A stretch of 64,000 bases of DNA from Xanthobacteraceae bacterium. GTDB lineage: Bacteria > Pseudomonadota > Alphaproteobacteria > Rhizobiales > Xanthobacteraceae. Below the pieces are notes generated by a model. That model made no database searches. It saw only the letters and a program-made list of their open reading frames with translations, and was not told the DNA's origin. The stretch spans positions 868,001-932,000 of the forward strand of contig JAMLIK010000001.1 in the NCBI GenBank assembly GCA_023954195.1, read 5' to 3'. Shown piece by piece: positions 1 to 8,571 of this stretch (positions are counted from its first letter, which is position 1; each line of letters opens with the position of its first letter). A program made the position numbers and the translations under genes.

Positions 1-2022
1 CAGTTCGGCCTCGCCAACCTCAAACCGGTCGAATCGCCCAGCGTCACCCTCACCTTTCCCGACGGCGCCCGCCGCGACTTCACCAAGGGCGTCACCGGCC
101 TCGATGTCGCCAAGGGCATCTCGCCGTCGCTCGCCAAGCGCACCGTGGCGATGGCGCTCGACGGCGTCGTGGCGGACCTTGCCGATCCCATCACTCAGGA
201 CGCCCGAATCGAATTGATCGGCCGCGACGATCCCCGCGCGCTGGAATTGATCCGCCACGATTGCGCGCACGTGCTGGCCGAAGCCGTGCAGACGCTGTGG
301 CCGGGCACTCAGGTCACCATCGGCCCGGTGATCGAGAACGGATTTTATTACGACTTCTTCCGCAACGAGCCGTTCACGCTGGACGACTTCGCCGCCATCG
401 AGAAGAAGATGCGCGAGATCATCGCGCGCGACAGGCCGTTCACCAAGGACGTCTGGGATCGCGAAAAGACCAAGCAGGTGTTCCGCGATAAGGGCGAGAA
501 CTTCAAGGTCGAACTGGTCGACGCCATTCCCGGCGATGAGCCGATCAAGATCTACTACCAGGGCGACTGGTTCGATCTGTGTCGCGGCCCGCATATGACC
601 TCGACCGGCAAGATCGGTAATGCGTTCAAGCTGATGAAGGTGGCGGGCGCGTATTGGCGCGGCGACAGCAACAATCCGATGCTGACCCGCATCTACGGCA
701 CCGCCTTCGCCAAGCAGGACGAACTGGATGCCTATCTGAAGCAGATCGTGGAAGCCGAGAAGCGCGACCATCGCAAGCTCGGCCGCGAACTGGATCTGTT
801 TCATTTCCAGGAGGAAGGGCCCGGCGTCGTGTTCTGGCACGCCAAGGGCTGGACGCTGTTTCAGACGCTGGTGGCCTACATGCGCCGCCGCCTCGCCGGC
901 GACTACGACGAGGTCAACGCGCCGCAAATCCTCGACAAGGCGCTGTGGGAAACCTCGGGCCACTGGAACTGGTATCGCGAGAACATGTTCGCCGCCCAGT
1001 CCGCCGGCGACGACGCCGAGGACAAGCGCTGGTTCGTGCTCAAGCCGATGAACTGCCCCGGCCACGTGCAGATTTTCAAGCATGGCCTGAAAAGCTATCG
1101 CGACCTGCCGCTGCGGATCGCCGAGTTCGGCGTCGTGCATCGCTATGAGCCGTCCGGCGCGATGCACGGCCTGATGCGCGTGCGCGGCTTCACGCAGGAC
1201 GACGCGCACGTCTTCTGCACCGAGGAGCAACTCGCCGAGGAATGCCTGAAGATCAACGAACTGATCCTGTCGACCTATTCGGATTTCGGTTTCGGCGACA
1301 TCGTGGTGAAGCTCTCGACGCGGCCGGAGAAGCGCGTCGGCAGCGACGAGAGCTGGGATCACGCCGAGCGGGTGATGGCGACCGTGCTGCGCGAGATCGA
1401 GAGCCAATCGGGCGGCCGCATCAAGACCGCGATCAATCCGGGCGAAGGCGCGTTCTACGGGCCGAAGTTCGAATACGTGCTGCGCGACGCCATCGGCCGC
1501 GACTGGCAGTGCGGCACCACGCAGGTCGATCTCAACCTGCCGGGGCTGTTCGGCGCGTTCTACATCGACGCCGACGGCTCGAAGAAAGTCCCGATCATGG
1601 TGCATCGCGCGATCTGCGGCTCGATGGAGCGCTTCACCGGCATTTTGATCGAGCATTTCGCCGGGCATTTTCCGCTGTGGCTCGCGCCGGTGCAGGCGGT
1701 GGTGACCACCATCACCTCGGAAGGCGATGAGTACGCAAAGCAGGTTGCCGCCGCCGCGAAGCGCGCGGGCCTGCGCGTCGAACTCGATTTGCGCAACGAG
1801 AAGATCAACTACAAGGTGCGCGAACATTCGCTCGCCAAGATTCCGGCGCTGCTGGTGGTCGGCAAGAAGGAGGCCGAAACCGGTTCGGTCTCGATCCGCC
1901 GCCTCGGCCACGAGGGTCAGACCGTGCTGCCGCTTCAGGATGCGCTGGCGGCCCTGGTCGAGGAAGCGACGCCCCCGGACGTCAAGCGCGTTCGCGCCGC
2001 GGATGCGGCCCACGGCGGTTAG
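1..2022 (+). CDS. thrS: Threonyl-tRNA synthetase, 5' partial
   Basis: Charges tRNA-Thr with threonine in the cytoplasm. The frame is open from base 1 with no start, and the first in-window ATG (145) lies inside the protein. The upstream residues ([12 protein letters not shown], then [14 protein letters not shown]) are the N-terminal TGS domain, so the true start is outside the window. In order follow the second additional (editing) domain with [10 protein letters not shown] and FDLCRGPH, the class II catalytic core with motif 2 around MNCPGH, the zinc-site region ([10 protein letters not shown]) and motif 3 ([11 protein letters not shown]), then the anticodon-binding domain ([13 protein letters not shown]). 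Length and motifs match a normal housekeeping ThrRS; nothing looks broken. Confidence 0.97.
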   Translation, partial: QFGLANLKPVESPSVTLTFPDGARRDFTKGVTGLDVAKGISPSLAKRTVAMALDGVVADLADPITQDARIELIGRDDPRALELIRHDCAHVLAEAVQTLWPGTQVTIGPVIENGFYYDFFRNEPFTLDDFAAIEKKMREIIARDRPFTKDVWDREKTKQVFRDKGENFKVELVDAIPGDEPIKIYYQGDWFDLCRGPHMTSTGKIGNAFKLMKVAGAYWRGDSNNPMLTRIYGTAFAKQDELDAYLKQIVEAEKRDHRKLGRELDLFHFQEEGPGVVFWHAKGWTLFQTLVAYMRRRLAGDYDEVNAPQILDKALWETSGHWNWYRENMFAAQSAGDDAEDKRWFVLKPMNCPGHVQIFKHGLKSYRDLPLRIAEFGVVHRYEPSGAMHGLMRVRGFTQDDAHVFCTEEQLAEECLKINELILSTYSDFGFGDIVVKLSTRPEKRVGSDESWDHAERVMATVLREIESQSGGRIKTAINPGEGAFYGPKFEYVLRDAIGRDWQCGTTQVDLNLPGLFGAFYIDADGSKKVPIMVHRAICGSMERFTGILIEHFAGHFPLWLAPVQAVVTTITSEGDEYAKQVAAAAKRAGLRVELDLRNEKINYKVREHSLAKIPALLVVGKKEAETGSVSIRRLGHEGQTVLPLQDALAALVEEATPPDVKRVRAADAAHGG

Positions 2023-2118
2023 ATTGCATCGAAGCCGCGCGGCCCGCCCTTGCGCCAGGCTGCGCGGGCTTTACATCCGTGGCAAGACCTTCCCACGACC
2101 AGAGAGACGTCCCCAAAA

Positions 2119-2682
2119 ATGTCCGGCCCGATCGATTTCCTGAAAACCCGCCGCTCGGTGAAGCCGCGCGACATGCGCGGCGATGCGCCCAGCGCGGGCG
2201 AACTCGAAACCATTCTGACCGTCGGCGCCCGCGTGCCCGATCACGGCAAGCTCGCGCCATGGCGCTTCATCGTCTTTGAGGGCGAGGCCCGCGCGCGCGC
2301 CGGCGACATCATCGCCGGCATTTTCGTCAAGCGGAATCCGGATGCCTCGGCCGACGACGTTGCGCGCGCGCACGAAAGCCTGACCGAGGCGCCGCTGGTG
2401 ATCGCGGTGGTCAGTTCGCCCAAGCCGCACCCCAAGGTGCCGGCCTGGGAGCAGCAACTCTCGGCCGGCGCCAGCGCGCTCAACATCGTCACCGCCGCGA
2501 CCGCGCTCGGTTACGGCGCCAACTGGCTGACCGGCTGGTTCGCCTATGATCGCGAGGTGCTCACGGCGCTCGGTCTTGCGGCCGACGAACAACTCGCGGG
2601 CTTCGTTCACATCGGCAAGTCGGAGAAAGCCAGCGAGGATCGTCCCCGGCCGGCGCTGGCGGATATCGTGACGAAGTTCTAG
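2119..2682 (+). CDS. Nitroreductase family protein
   Basis: FMN-dependent NAD(P)H oxidoreductase of the small nitroreductase (YdjA-like) family, 187 aa, cytoplasmic; the substrate cannot be told from sequence. The N-terminal DFLKTRRSVKPRDM is the family's FMN-phosphate-binding RRS region, and ARVPDHGKLAPWRF matches the second flavin-contact segment. ALNIVTAATALGYGANWLTG is the conserved helix and glycine turn. The ATG at 2119 begins at the family's usual N terminus (MSGPIDF); an in-frame upstream start at 2050 would add unrelated residues. It follows thrS by about 100 bp and converges with the next gene across a palindromic repeat. Confidence 0.88.
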   Translation: MSGPIDFLKTRRSVKPRDMRGDAPSAGELETILTVGARVPDHGKLAPWRFIVFEGEARARAGDIIAGIFVKRNPDASADDVARAHESLTEAPLVIAVVSSPKPHPKVPAWEQQLSAGASALNIVTAATALGYGANWLTGWFAYDREVLTALGLAADEQLAGFVHIGKSEKASEDRPRPALADIVTKF

Positions 2683-2704
2683 AACGAGTTCGATTAGACG
2701 GATC

Positions 2705-2789
2705 GTCATGCGCGGGCTTGACCCGCGCATCCATCAAAAGGAAGAGTCGGTTCAAAAAGATGGATCGCCGGGTCAAGCTCGGCGATGAC
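2705..2789. repeat. Palindromic extragenic repeat between convergent genes
   Basis: Two 31-bp arms (2705-2735 and 2759-2789) are imperfect inverted copies of each other: GTCATGCGCGGGCTTGACCC on the left and its complement-like GGGTCAAGCTCGGCGATGAC on the right, separated by 23 bp. This sequence style (CGGGCTTGACCCG next to a TCATGC element) is the scattered intergenic palindrome familiar from Bradyrhizobium and Rhodopseudomonas genomes. It lies between convergent stops and could fold into a transcript-stabilising or terminating hairpin. Confidence 0.8.
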
Positions 2790-2803
2790 AGCTTGGGGAG
2801 ATG

Positions 2804-3865
2804 CTATCGCGCCAGCACCTCGACCTCGCCGTCGACGCCGTTGACGACCTTGAAGGACTGCTCGAACACCTTGCCTTCGTTCTTGGCGATGGCGCGATAT
2901 TCGCCTTCCGCCAGGATCATGCGCGGAAACGCGCCGATCGATTCCTTGACGACGTCGCCGCCCGGCGTGATTACCGACCACGAGGTATTAGCCAGCGCCT
3001 CGCCGCCTTTCTCGCCGACCAGCTTGAGCGTGATGACGGCGGCGCGATGCGTGACCGTGGTGTCGGTCAATTTGCCGGCCAGCACCCGGATATCGGAGCG
3101 CACGACGGAGTTGGCGTCGCCGTAGTTCGAAATAATGTTGTAGGTGCCTTCGGGCAGGATCACCACGTCGCCCGGCGTCCCGTTGGTCACCACCGCCGGG
3201 CTCTCGCCGCCGGAGTCGAACTGGCTGCCCTTGTGGATGCTGAAGGAGATCTGGTTCGCCGGAATTTTCGAGGTGCCGACGCGCCCCTCGATGCGCAGGC
3301 CGCCCGCCGGCAACAGGAACGATTCGCGGTCGGTGTCGGAATGCAGCGTGACGGCGCGCGCGGCGGTGACCAGGCCGAACGCCACATGCACGATGTAGTG
3401 CCCCGGCGGCAGGGCGATGTTCGGCGTCGCGCCGCGGTCCTCGCGGATCAGCTTGAACGCGCCGGTCTCGTCCGGCTTGTCGGAAAAGATCCGCCATATC
3501 AGCCCGCCGTTGATGACCGGCAGGTCGCTGCCGTAACGGGCCGTCAGCGCCAGCACCGCATGGTTCGGGGCGGGGGCGACGGAGGGGGCCGCCGATGGCG
3601 GCGGCGGAGCGATGGCGGCCGCCGGAGGCTGGGTGAGCGCCGCCGGCAACGGCGGTCCGGCCGCCGGGCCCGACGGCGGCGCCAGGCTGATCGCCGGCGA
3701 GCCGGGCGCTTCGGGAATGGCGGCGGGCGGCACGGGCGGCGGGCGGTCGGTGAACAATTGCGCCGCCGCGGGCGCGGCGAAGGCGAGCAGCCACAGGCAG
3801 GCGAGAACGCACGCCCACCCCGCGCCCGCTCCGCGCTTTTCGCTATTGCCGCCGCCGAATGTCAT
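2804..3865 (-). CDS. Secreted proline/alanine-rich conserved protein
   Basis: About 353 aa, function not known. Residues 1-37 form a signal peptide (basic GGGNSEKR, hydrophobic ACVLACLWLLAFA, then PAAAQ as the cleavage region). A low-complexity Pro/Ala linker follows (about residues 38-100), then a globular C-terminal half with repeated beta-rich segments (GLIWRIFSDK, ALPPGHYIVHVAFG, ILPEGTYNIISNYG, LAEGEYRAIAKNEG). These look like tandem Ig- or carboxypeptidase-regulatory-like folds. It is probably periplasmic. The start is uncertain: ATG 3865 gives a clean signal peptide, TTG 3901 would add 12 residues. It is divergent from the patatin gene. Confidence 0.75.
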   Translation of the reverse strand: MTFGGGNSEKRGAGAGWACVLACLWLLAFAAPAAAQLFTDRPPPVPPAAIPEAPGSPAISLAPPSGPAAGPPLPAALTQPPAAAIAPPPPSAAPSVAPAPNHAVLALTARYGSDLPVINGGLIWRIFSDKPDETGAFKLIREDRGATPNIALPPGHYIVHVAFGLVTAARAVTLHSDTDRESFLLPAGGLRIEGRVGTSKIPANQISFSIHKGSQFDSGGESPAVVTNGTPGDVVILPEGTYNIISNYGDANSVVRSDIRVLAGKLTDTTVTHRAAVITLKLVGEKGGEALANTSWSVITPGGDVVKESIGAFPRMILAEGEYRAIAKNEGKVFEQSFKVVNGVDGEVEVLAR

Positions 3866-4023
3866 CGTGCTGGTTTTTGACTTAAAACGCGGCGAATTCA
3901 AGCCTTGCGATCGAACCGCCCCCGCCAGTCATGAGCCTGCGGCGGATCTGCAAGTCGCCACGCCGGATCGCTGGCCTTTTCGGTCCAGCCGGATTATTTC
4001 CGGATTGTCATCTTGAGAGTCCC
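3866..4023. promoter_or_regulatory. Divergent intergenic region
   Basis: About 160 bp between the divergently transcribed secreted-protein and patatin genes. It must hold both promoters. AT-rich stretches (TTTTTGACTTAAAA near 3875-3888; GGATTATTTCCGGATTGTC near 3990-4010) are candidates, but no hexamer pair with correct spacing stands out. Confidence 0.4.
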
Positions 4024-5064
4024 ATGGGGAAAACATCGAACAACGGCAACGGCCGCGCCAAGGTCGGCATCGGCCCGGTGCGGCGGCCGATCGTCGGCCT
4101 CGCGCTCGGCGGCGGCGCGGCGCGCGGCTTCGCCCATATCGGCATTCTGCGCACGCTGCTCGCCCACGGCATCATCCCCGACGTCGTCGTCGGCACCTCG
4201 ATCGGCGCGGTGGTCGGCGGCGCCTATGCGGCCGGCCACCTCGACGGGCTGGAGGAATGGGCGCGCGGGCTGCTGCCGCGCAACATTCTCGGCTATCTCG
4301 ATATCAAGCTGAACGGGTCCGGCCTGATCGGCGGCGACAAGCTGGCGGCGCAACTGGAGGCGGCGCTCGGCGACATGCTGATCGAGCAGTTGCCGATGAA
4401 ATTCGCCTCGGTGGCGACCGAAGTCCGCACCGGTCACGAGGTCTGGCTCACCCACGGCCGCCTTGTCGATGCGATCCGGGCGTCGTTCGCCCTGCCGGGA
4501 ATCTTCGCACCGTTCCTGGTCGGCGACCGCTGGCTGGTCGACGGCGCGCTGGTCAACCCGGTGCCGGTTTCGACGGCGCGCGCGCTCGGCGCCGAAATCG
4601 TCATCGCGGTCAATCTCTCGACCGACGTCTTCGGCCACGCCATCACCATTTTCTCGCATGGCGCCGGCCTCGATCCGTCGCCGCCCATCGAGAACGACGC
4701 ACCGCCGCCGAGGCACGGCATCGGCCGGTTTTTCTCATCGCCCGAACGCACGGTGAAGCGCGAGTTCTTCGGCGGCGGCGGCCGTCCCGGCATTTCCACG
4801 GTGATGATCGATGCGTTCAACATCATGCAGGACCGCATCACGCGCGCCCGCCTCGCCGGCGACCCTCCGGATCTCCTGATCGCGCCGCGCGTCGGCAAGA
4901 TCGGCTGGTTCGAATTTCATCGCGCCGACGAAACCATCGCCCACGGCGCGCGCGCCGCCGAGCGGGCGATCGAGGACATTCGGGAGGCGATCGACATGGT
5001 CGTCCCCGCCACGCCGACGACCGCAGCCGATATCGCGCGCGAATCCGAGGCCGAACGCGAATAG
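4024..5064 (+). CDS. Patatin-like phospholipase family protein
   Basis: Serine acyl hydrolase of the bacterial RssA/YchK patatin-like family, 346 aa, expected to act on lipids at the inner membrane or in the cytoplasm. The oxyanion-hole glycine motif LALGGGAARGFAHIG is at about residues 26-40. The nucleophile elbow GTSIG follows, and the catalytic aspartate lies in VDGALVNPVPVS, completing the Ser-Asp dyad. The C-terminal third, after DPSPPIEND, is a variable extension. ATG 4024 was chosen because the additional upstream residues from 3931 are basic and unlike the family. An alternating GC palindrome lies directly after its stop. Confidence 0.9.
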   Translation: MGKTSNNGNGRAKVGIGPVRRPIVGLALGGGAARGFAHIGILRTLLAHGIIPDVVVGTSIGAVVGGAYAAGHLDGLEEWARGLLPRNILGYLDIKLNGSGLIGGDKLAAQLEAALGDMLIEQLPMKFASVATEVRTGHEVWLTHGRLVDAIRASFALPGIFAPFLVGDRWLVDGALVNPVPVSTARALGAEIVIAVNLSTDVFGHAITIFSHGAGLDPSPPIENDAPPPRHGIGRFFSSPERTVKREFFGGGGRPGISTVMIDAFNIMQDRITRARLAGDPPDLLIAPRVGKIGWFEFHRADETIAHGARAAERAIEDIREAIDMVVPATPTTAADIARESEAERE

Positions 5065-5084
5065 CGCCGCCGCTTCCGGCGGCG
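5065..5084. terminator. Hairpin between convergent genes
   Basis: An 8-bp perfect stem (CGCCGCCG, loop CTTC, CGGCGGCG) lies directly after the patatin stop at 5064 and before the stop of the convergent CBS gene at 5103. Its position suits a bidirectional terminator, although there is no U-tract. Confidence 0.5.
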
Positions 5085-5102
5085 GACGTGCCGCGCGCGG
5101 GC

Positions 5103-5531
5103 TCAGGCCGTCTTGATGTAGTCCTGGAGCGCCTCCTGCTCGCGCTCGAACTCCATGACGCGCCACTTGACCACGTCGCCGATCGAAATCAGGCCGACGA
5201 GCCTGTCGCCATCCATCACCGGCAAATGTCGGAATTTGCCTATGGTCATGCGTTCCATGATTTCCGCGACGGTGTCCTTCTCGCCGCAGCCGACCACCTT
5301 GCGCGTCATGACGTCCCGCACCGGCTCGGCGAGCGCGCCCGCGCCGCGCTCGCCGAGCACGCGCACGACGTCACGTTCCGACAGGATACCCTCGATCCGC
5401 TGATCCTTGATGACCAGCACGGCGCCGATGCGCCGTTCCGCAAGCAGCCTGACGGCGTCCGACAGCTTCAGTTCGGGCTCGACGCTCACGATGTGATGAC
5501 CCTTGGAAGCAAGAATAGAGCGCACGGTCAT
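5103..5531 (-). CDS. Two-CBS-domain protein
   Basis: A 142-aa cytoplasmic protein built from two consecutive CBS domains, which as a pair bind adenine nucleotides and act as an energy or ionic sensor. CBS1 is about residues 7-60 (LSDAVRLLAERRIGAVLVI, then GILSERDVVRVL) and CBS2 about 70-130 (DTVAEIMERMTIGKFRHLPVMDG, then GLISIGDVVKW). No effector domain is attached, so it probably acts on a partner or on metabolism. The start is well supported: GGGAGG lies just upstream of ATG 5531. A longer frame upstream is only the antisense of the rhomboid gene. Confidence 0.9.
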   Translation of the reverse strand: MTVRSILASKGHHIVSVEPELKLSDAVRLLAERRIGAVLVIKDQRIEGILSERDVVRVLGERGAGALAEPVRDVMTRKVVGCGEKDTVAEIMERMTIGKFRHLPVMDGDRLVGLISIGDVVKWRVMEFEREQEALQDYIKTA

Positions 5532-5770
5532 AGTCGCCTCCCAAAAAGCGATCGCGTGGCGCGAGACAACGCGATCTCGACCTTGTTCGCCCTCAGGCAA
5601 CCCGCGAGCGTCAGCTTTGTTCGCGCGCATGCGACCAACGGACACGCTACGTCCGCGTGTCCGTATGGACCGACACCATTGCAAGTGGCGCCCCGCGCCC
5701 GCCTGAGTGCGACAGGATGATGAATGAAACCACGCCCCCTCGCAAGCAAGGGCGTCGATTGGCCGCGATG

Positions 5771-6532
5771 TTACTTCGGCATCGGCGGGGCCGCGATCCG
5801 GTCGCCGCGGCGCGGCACCGGATCGAACAGGGAGAACAGCAGCAGGCCCGCGAAGAAGCCGCCGATATGCGCCTGCCAGGCGACCGAAACGCCCTCGGTT
5901 CCGATCCCGATGGAGCCGACGCCGAAGACGATGTTGACGCCGAACCAGACCGCCAGGAACCCGACCACCCGCGAATCGCGCAAGGCGCGCCACAACGGCT
6001 GCGCGGGGACCATGGCGGCCGCGTCGGCGTCGCCGCGCGCGAACGACAGAAATCCGCCGCGCACGAAGGCGAAGCGAATGGCCGCGGCCATCGCGCCGGA
6101 AACCGACGCCGAGGCGCCGATCATCGGCGCAAGCGCATGGGCGTGGGTCACCAGATGCGCCAGCGCTCCGGCGGCCGCCGTCACAGCCATGAACAGGAAA
6201 AACCGGATCGCGCCGAACCGCCTCGCCACCGCGCTGCCGAACGGCAGCAGCCAGAGGATGTTGAACAGGATGTGGGGCAGATTGGCGTGCAGCAGCGAAT
6301 AGGTCAGGAAAGTCCAGACCTTGGCCCCCGCCCCGCCAGCGATGGGAATAGCCAGCAGCGAGGTGTCGTAGCGCTTGGGGATGAAGCTGAAGACCTCCAG
6401 CACCCAATAATCCCACGCCTCTGGCAGCACCAAGGTCCGCACCACATGGATCGCGATCAACAGCCCGACATAGGCGGTCAACGCGCCGGGAAGCGTCAGG
6501 ATCGGTTCGCGCGGAGGCTGACGGGAGTCCAA
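5771..6532 (-). CDS. Rhomboid family intramembrane serine protease
   Basis: Integral inner-membrane protease cleaving within transmembrane helices, about 253 aa. Hydrophobic helices include ALTAYVGLLIAIHVV, the WTFLTYSLLHANLPHILFNILWLLPFG region (HxxxN, TM2) and RFFLFMAVTAAAGALAHLV. The catalytic Ser lies in the GASASVSGAMAA turn (GxSG-like) and the His in AWQAHIGGFFAGLLLF. Start uncertain: TTG 6532 (MDSRQPPREP) fits the family; ATG 6661, 10 bp from the prophage core, would add Arg/Pro-rich residues. In the uninterrupted chromosome the attB terminator hairpin lies just upstream, so prophage insertion rebuilt this gene's upstream region. Confidence 0.85.
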   Translation of the reverse strand: MDSRQPPREPILTLPGALTAYVGLLIAIHVVRTLVLPEAWDYWVLEVFSFIPKRYDTSLLAIPIAGGAGAKVWTFLTYSLLHANLPHILFNILWLLPFGSAVARRFGAIRFFLFMAVTAAAGALAHLVTHAHALAPMIGASASVSGAMAAAIRFAFVRGGFLSFARGDADAAAMVPAQPLWRALRDSRVVGFLAVWFGVNIVFGVGSIGIGTEGVSVAWQAHIGGFFAGLLLFSLFDPVPRRGDRIAAPPMPK

Positions 6533-6671
6533 GGTCGGATGCCTAAAATCGTGCTCAAGCGAGCGATGGGCCCCAATAGGCGGCTTGGAACGCCGGCGCA
6601 AGCCCGCACGTGAGGGATGATCGCGCCTCGGCGGAACGCAAGCCGCCGGCGCGGCATTCAAGTGCGGATCG

Positions 6672-6697
6672 AAATGAAAAAGGCAGGGCCTGAGAAA
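6672..6697. other. attL core
   Basis: Left copy of the 26-bp core shared with attR (inner part GGCAGGGCCTGAGAAA). The left flank is host sequence just upstream of the rhomboid gene and the right flank is phage. The half-hairpin here cannot fold as it does at attR, because the complementary arm now lies 54.7 kb away. Confidence 0.92.
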
Positions 6698-6736
6698 AGT
6701 AACCTAAATGTGTGATTTCAATCACTTATGAGAAAA

Positions 6737-6791
6737 GTGGTAGCAAAACCGTTCTTTGATTTAAAAGGAGAATTTTCGACACTGCTACCAC
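6737..6791. promoter_or_regulatory. Inverted GTGGTAGCA / TGCTACCAC motifs, probable arm-type sites
   Basis: GTGGTAGCA (6737-6745) and its reverse complement TGCTACCAC (6783-6791) flank an AT-rich stretch 40-95 bp inside attL. The same inverted pair occurs inside attR at 61304-61313 and 61323-61332. Sites repeated at both prophage ends in this arrangement are what arm-binding sites of a tyrosine integrase or its excisionase look like. The protein bound is inferred. Confidence 0.7.
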
Positions 6792-6841
6792 CCACGGAGG
6801 GCAGGTGACCGGCCGGGCGTTCCGATTGTAACAATCCGTGA

Positions 6842-7063
6842 TTGGACCCACGCTTTACAGCGCGGGTCGTCGCCTGCGACGACGACGGGCTCCCGTTGCC
6901 AGAGGAGCGGCCGGCCGACGTTGTATCAGGCGTCACCTATTCGTCGGGCGATGCCGTGCTGTGCGAGATCGAGTGGATCGAGCCGGTGGCGCCGGGCGAG
7001 GTCGTCAAATGGCTCGAAGCGGCAGCCGACGCGATCGATGCAATGGATGAGGCCGGACTGTGA
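6842..7063 (+). CDS. Small acidic phage protein
   Basis: Unrecognised 73-aa acidic protein between attL and the lysis genes. It is rich in Asp, Glu and Ala (VACDDDGLPLPEER, AADAIDAMDEAGL). The TTG at 6842 is the first possible start, because a stop codon (TGA 6839-6841) directly precedes it in frame. Codon usage resembles the phage genes. Being the only plus-strand gene at this end, it may be expressed independently of the late operon. Its small size and unusual start keep confidence moderate. Confidence 0.5.
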   Translation: MDPRFTARVVACDDDGLPLPEERPADVVSGVTYSSGDAVLCEIEWIEPVAPGEVVKWLEAAADAIDAMDEAGL

Positions 7064-7109
7064 GCGGCGGTGCCAGATCGGCGGTTCGGGGCATTACACC
7101 TCGTTTGGT

Positions 7110-7418
7110 TTATCTCAGGCGGGATTCGTCGCGGATCAATTCGAGCGCAACCTTGCAAGCCATCAGGCTCGCCTCGATCTTTTCCAATATCGCGGTCTGC
7201 CGCCTCATATGCTCCGCCATCTCGGCAACATCATCGATCAGGTCATGAGCCGGCGCGATCAACAACCATTGCGGGACGGTATCCGGCCTCGCACCGCTGT
7301 CCCGCTGCCCCCGCGTCGCCGTGGCGTAAATGCCGTACATGACGATCAAAAGTACGGCCACTTGAAGGATCGGAAACGGGCCTGTGAAACTAAACGCCTC
7401 TTTAGCCAAACCGTCCAT
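7110..7418 (-). CDS. Small membrane protein of the lysis region
   Basis: 102 aa, with one transmembrane helix at about residues 14-34 (PFPILQVAVLLIVMYGIYATA) followed by a hydrophilic, partly helical tail (HDLIDDVAEMAEHMRRQTAILEKIEASLMACKV). This N-out or N-in single-TM plus coiled-coil layout is seen in phage lysis and spanin-like accessory proteins. GAGGGA precedes ATG 7418 and the gene overlaps the preceding one by 17 bp. It is the last gene of the late operon. Exact role unknown. Confidence 0.7.
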   Translation of the reverse strand: MDGLAKEAFSFTGPFPILQVAVLLIVMYGIYATATRGQRDSGARPDTVPQWLLIAPAHDLIDDVAEMAEHMRRQTAILEKIEASLMACKVALELIRDESRLR

Positions 7419-7836
7419 GACGATCCCTCATCGCGAATGCCCGGTAGATCGAAATCAATTCGACCCATGTCATGACGAAATAGACCGGCGCACCTAGCGA
7501 TGTGAGATCATCCGGCGAAACGGCAATGAGGCTGAGAAACATTTGGGACCAGATCAACGCTCCTGCGCCTGACCCGATCGACCGGAGCCACGGCCCGTAT
7601 GTCGGCCAGTGTCCGTTGGCCGCCAGCGCGGTAATTCTCACAAAACCGACCGTGATGAAAAACCACGCGATGAAGTCCCCGGAGACATACTGAATCAGCC
7701 CATTCAGCGCGCGATAGTCGGACGGCACAGGCGCGGCGATGATCTGGATGCCGAGCCCGACCATGATCCATGCTGCGGCGGCTTCGGATATTCGGTTATT
7801 GAAATGGTGTACGATGCCGCGCAGGGAGCATGTCAT
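7402..7836 (-). CDS. Multi-pass membrane protein of the lysis region
   Basis: 144 aa with about three to four predicted helices (AAAAWIMVGLGIQIIAAPV, FIAWFFITVGFVRITALAA, GALIWSQMFLSLIAV, LGAPVYFVMTWVELISIYRAFAM). Unknown family. ATG 7836 overlaps the holin stop as ATGA and has GGGAGGTGG upstream, so the longer upstream frame is rejected. Placement beside the holin and endolysin suggests a second holin or an antiholin, but this is inference from context. Confidence 0.75.
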   Translation of the reverse strand: MTCSLRGIVHHFNNRISEAAAAWIMVGLGIQIIAAPVPSDYRALNGLIQYVSGDFIAWFFITVGFVRITALAANGHWPTYGPWLRSIGSGAGALIWSQMFLSLIAVSPDDLTSLGAPVYFVMTWVELISIYRAFAMRDRHGRFG

Positions 7837-8213
7837 TTGCGCCACCTCCCAATGATTGCCTCGCCCGCCTTGCCGATGAACAGCGACCCGACAATCGCTC
7901 CCATCCAATCCGAGAGCGGCGGCGGCAGGGCGGCAATCGTCCACGTCTGCGGAAAGACGCAGCCCTTGCACCACAACACGCTGTAAATGCAGACGGCGGC
8001 GAACCAGAGCCCAGCGGGGATCAGAAACAGCAGCGGGAACCACCATCCTCTGCCCGTCAGTATCGAAACCTGTGCGGCCATATAACTTTCGACGGCGCGC
8101 GTCTTGATATCCTCACGCTTCGTCTCGTTGTCGATGCTGGTGTCGATCGTCTTGAAGATGCGATCCAGCGGCCCGGATGTCAGCCATCCGAGGATGGTGG
8201 CAAGGAGCGTCAT
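7833..8213 (-). CDS. Probable 3TM-type holin
   Basis: 126 aa; forms the inner-membrane lesion that releases endolysin. Residues 1-25 hold a short hydrophobic segment (TLLATILGWLTSG), followed by an acidic/basic helix (DRIFKTIDTSIDNETKREDIKTRAVESYMAAQ). Then comes WWFPLLFLIPAGLWFAAVCIYSVL and a last segment around SDWMGAIVGSLFIGKAGEAIIG. This arrangement resembles the GTA/phage 3TM holin family of Rhizobiales and Rhodobacterales. ATG 8213 was chosen over 8222 because it overlaps the upstream stop as ATGA, the junction used throughout this operon. Confidence 0.75.
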   Translation of the reverse strand: MTLLATILGWLTSGPLDRIFKTIDTSIDNETKREDIKTRAVESYMAAQVSILTGRGWWFPLLFLIPAGLWFAAVCIYSVLWCKGCVFPQTWTIAALPPPLSDWMGAIVGSLFIGKAGEAIIGRWRK

Positions 8214-8401
8214 GTCCGCCATCCATGTCGCTTCGCCAGCATATAGCTGCCCTCGACCAGCGCCATGAGCACACAACCGACCACGGCCGCGACATCAGGA
8301 TCGTTGGCGACCATGTCGGCCACGGATTGCGGGAGCAGCGCCTTGAGCGCCAGATATCCGGCGATGTACCGGACCAAAATTCGAGCAATGGGGCCGATCA
8401 T
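8210..8401 (-). CDS. Small hydrophobic lysis-region protein
   Basis: 63 aa. Hydrophobic segments are IARILVRYIAGYLALKALL and AAVVGCVLMALVEGSYMLA, so probably two transmembrane helices. It lies between the spanin-like gene and the holin, joined to both by ATGA overlaps. Function unknown; holin partner or antiholin is possible. Confidence 0.65.
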   Translation of the reverse strand: MIGPIARILVRYIAGYLALKALLPQSVADMVANDPDVAAVVGCVLMALVEGSYMLAKRHGWRT

Positions 8402-8571
8402 TTGCCAAGCCCCCGAATCTTGTTCTCAAGATCGAGCGCCTTGGCCCGCAGGGCGCGGGCCTCGGTTTCGAGACCGTTCACCAACACCTTGACACGCGGC
8501 CAGGTGTAGATCGAGGCCACGTAACCACCGACCAGCAGCAGCAAGTCACCGATAAGAACAGCGGTAGTCAT
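8398..8571 (-). CDS. Small membrane/coiled-coil protein (possible i-spanin)
   Basis: 57 aa. An N-terminal transmembrane helix (AVLIGDLLLLVGGYVASIY) is followed by a charged helix (VNGLETEARALRAKALDLENKIRGLGK). This is the topology of a short inner-membrane spanin or an Rz-like protein, although no overlapping o-spanin was seen. ATG 8571 overlaps the endolysin stop as ATGA, so the extra 16 upstream residues are not used. Confidence 0.6.
   Translation of the reverse strand: MTTAVLIGDLLLLVGGYVASIYTWPRVKVLVNGLETEARALRAKALDLENKIRGLGK

Noticed and set aside
2801-3880. Long rightward open frame opposite the secreted protein
   Set aside because: Arg/Gly-rich antisense of a high-GC gene; the minus strand has a signal peptide and protein-like composition.
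5103-6416. Single 437-codon minus gene covering CBS and rhomboid
   Set aside because: Its first 290 codons are an out-of-frame shadow of the rhomboid gene; the CBS protein has its own start with GGGAGG.
6672-6697. att site as a tRNA 3' end
   Set aside because: No cloverleaf or T-arm can be drawn; the core forms a terminator stem instead.
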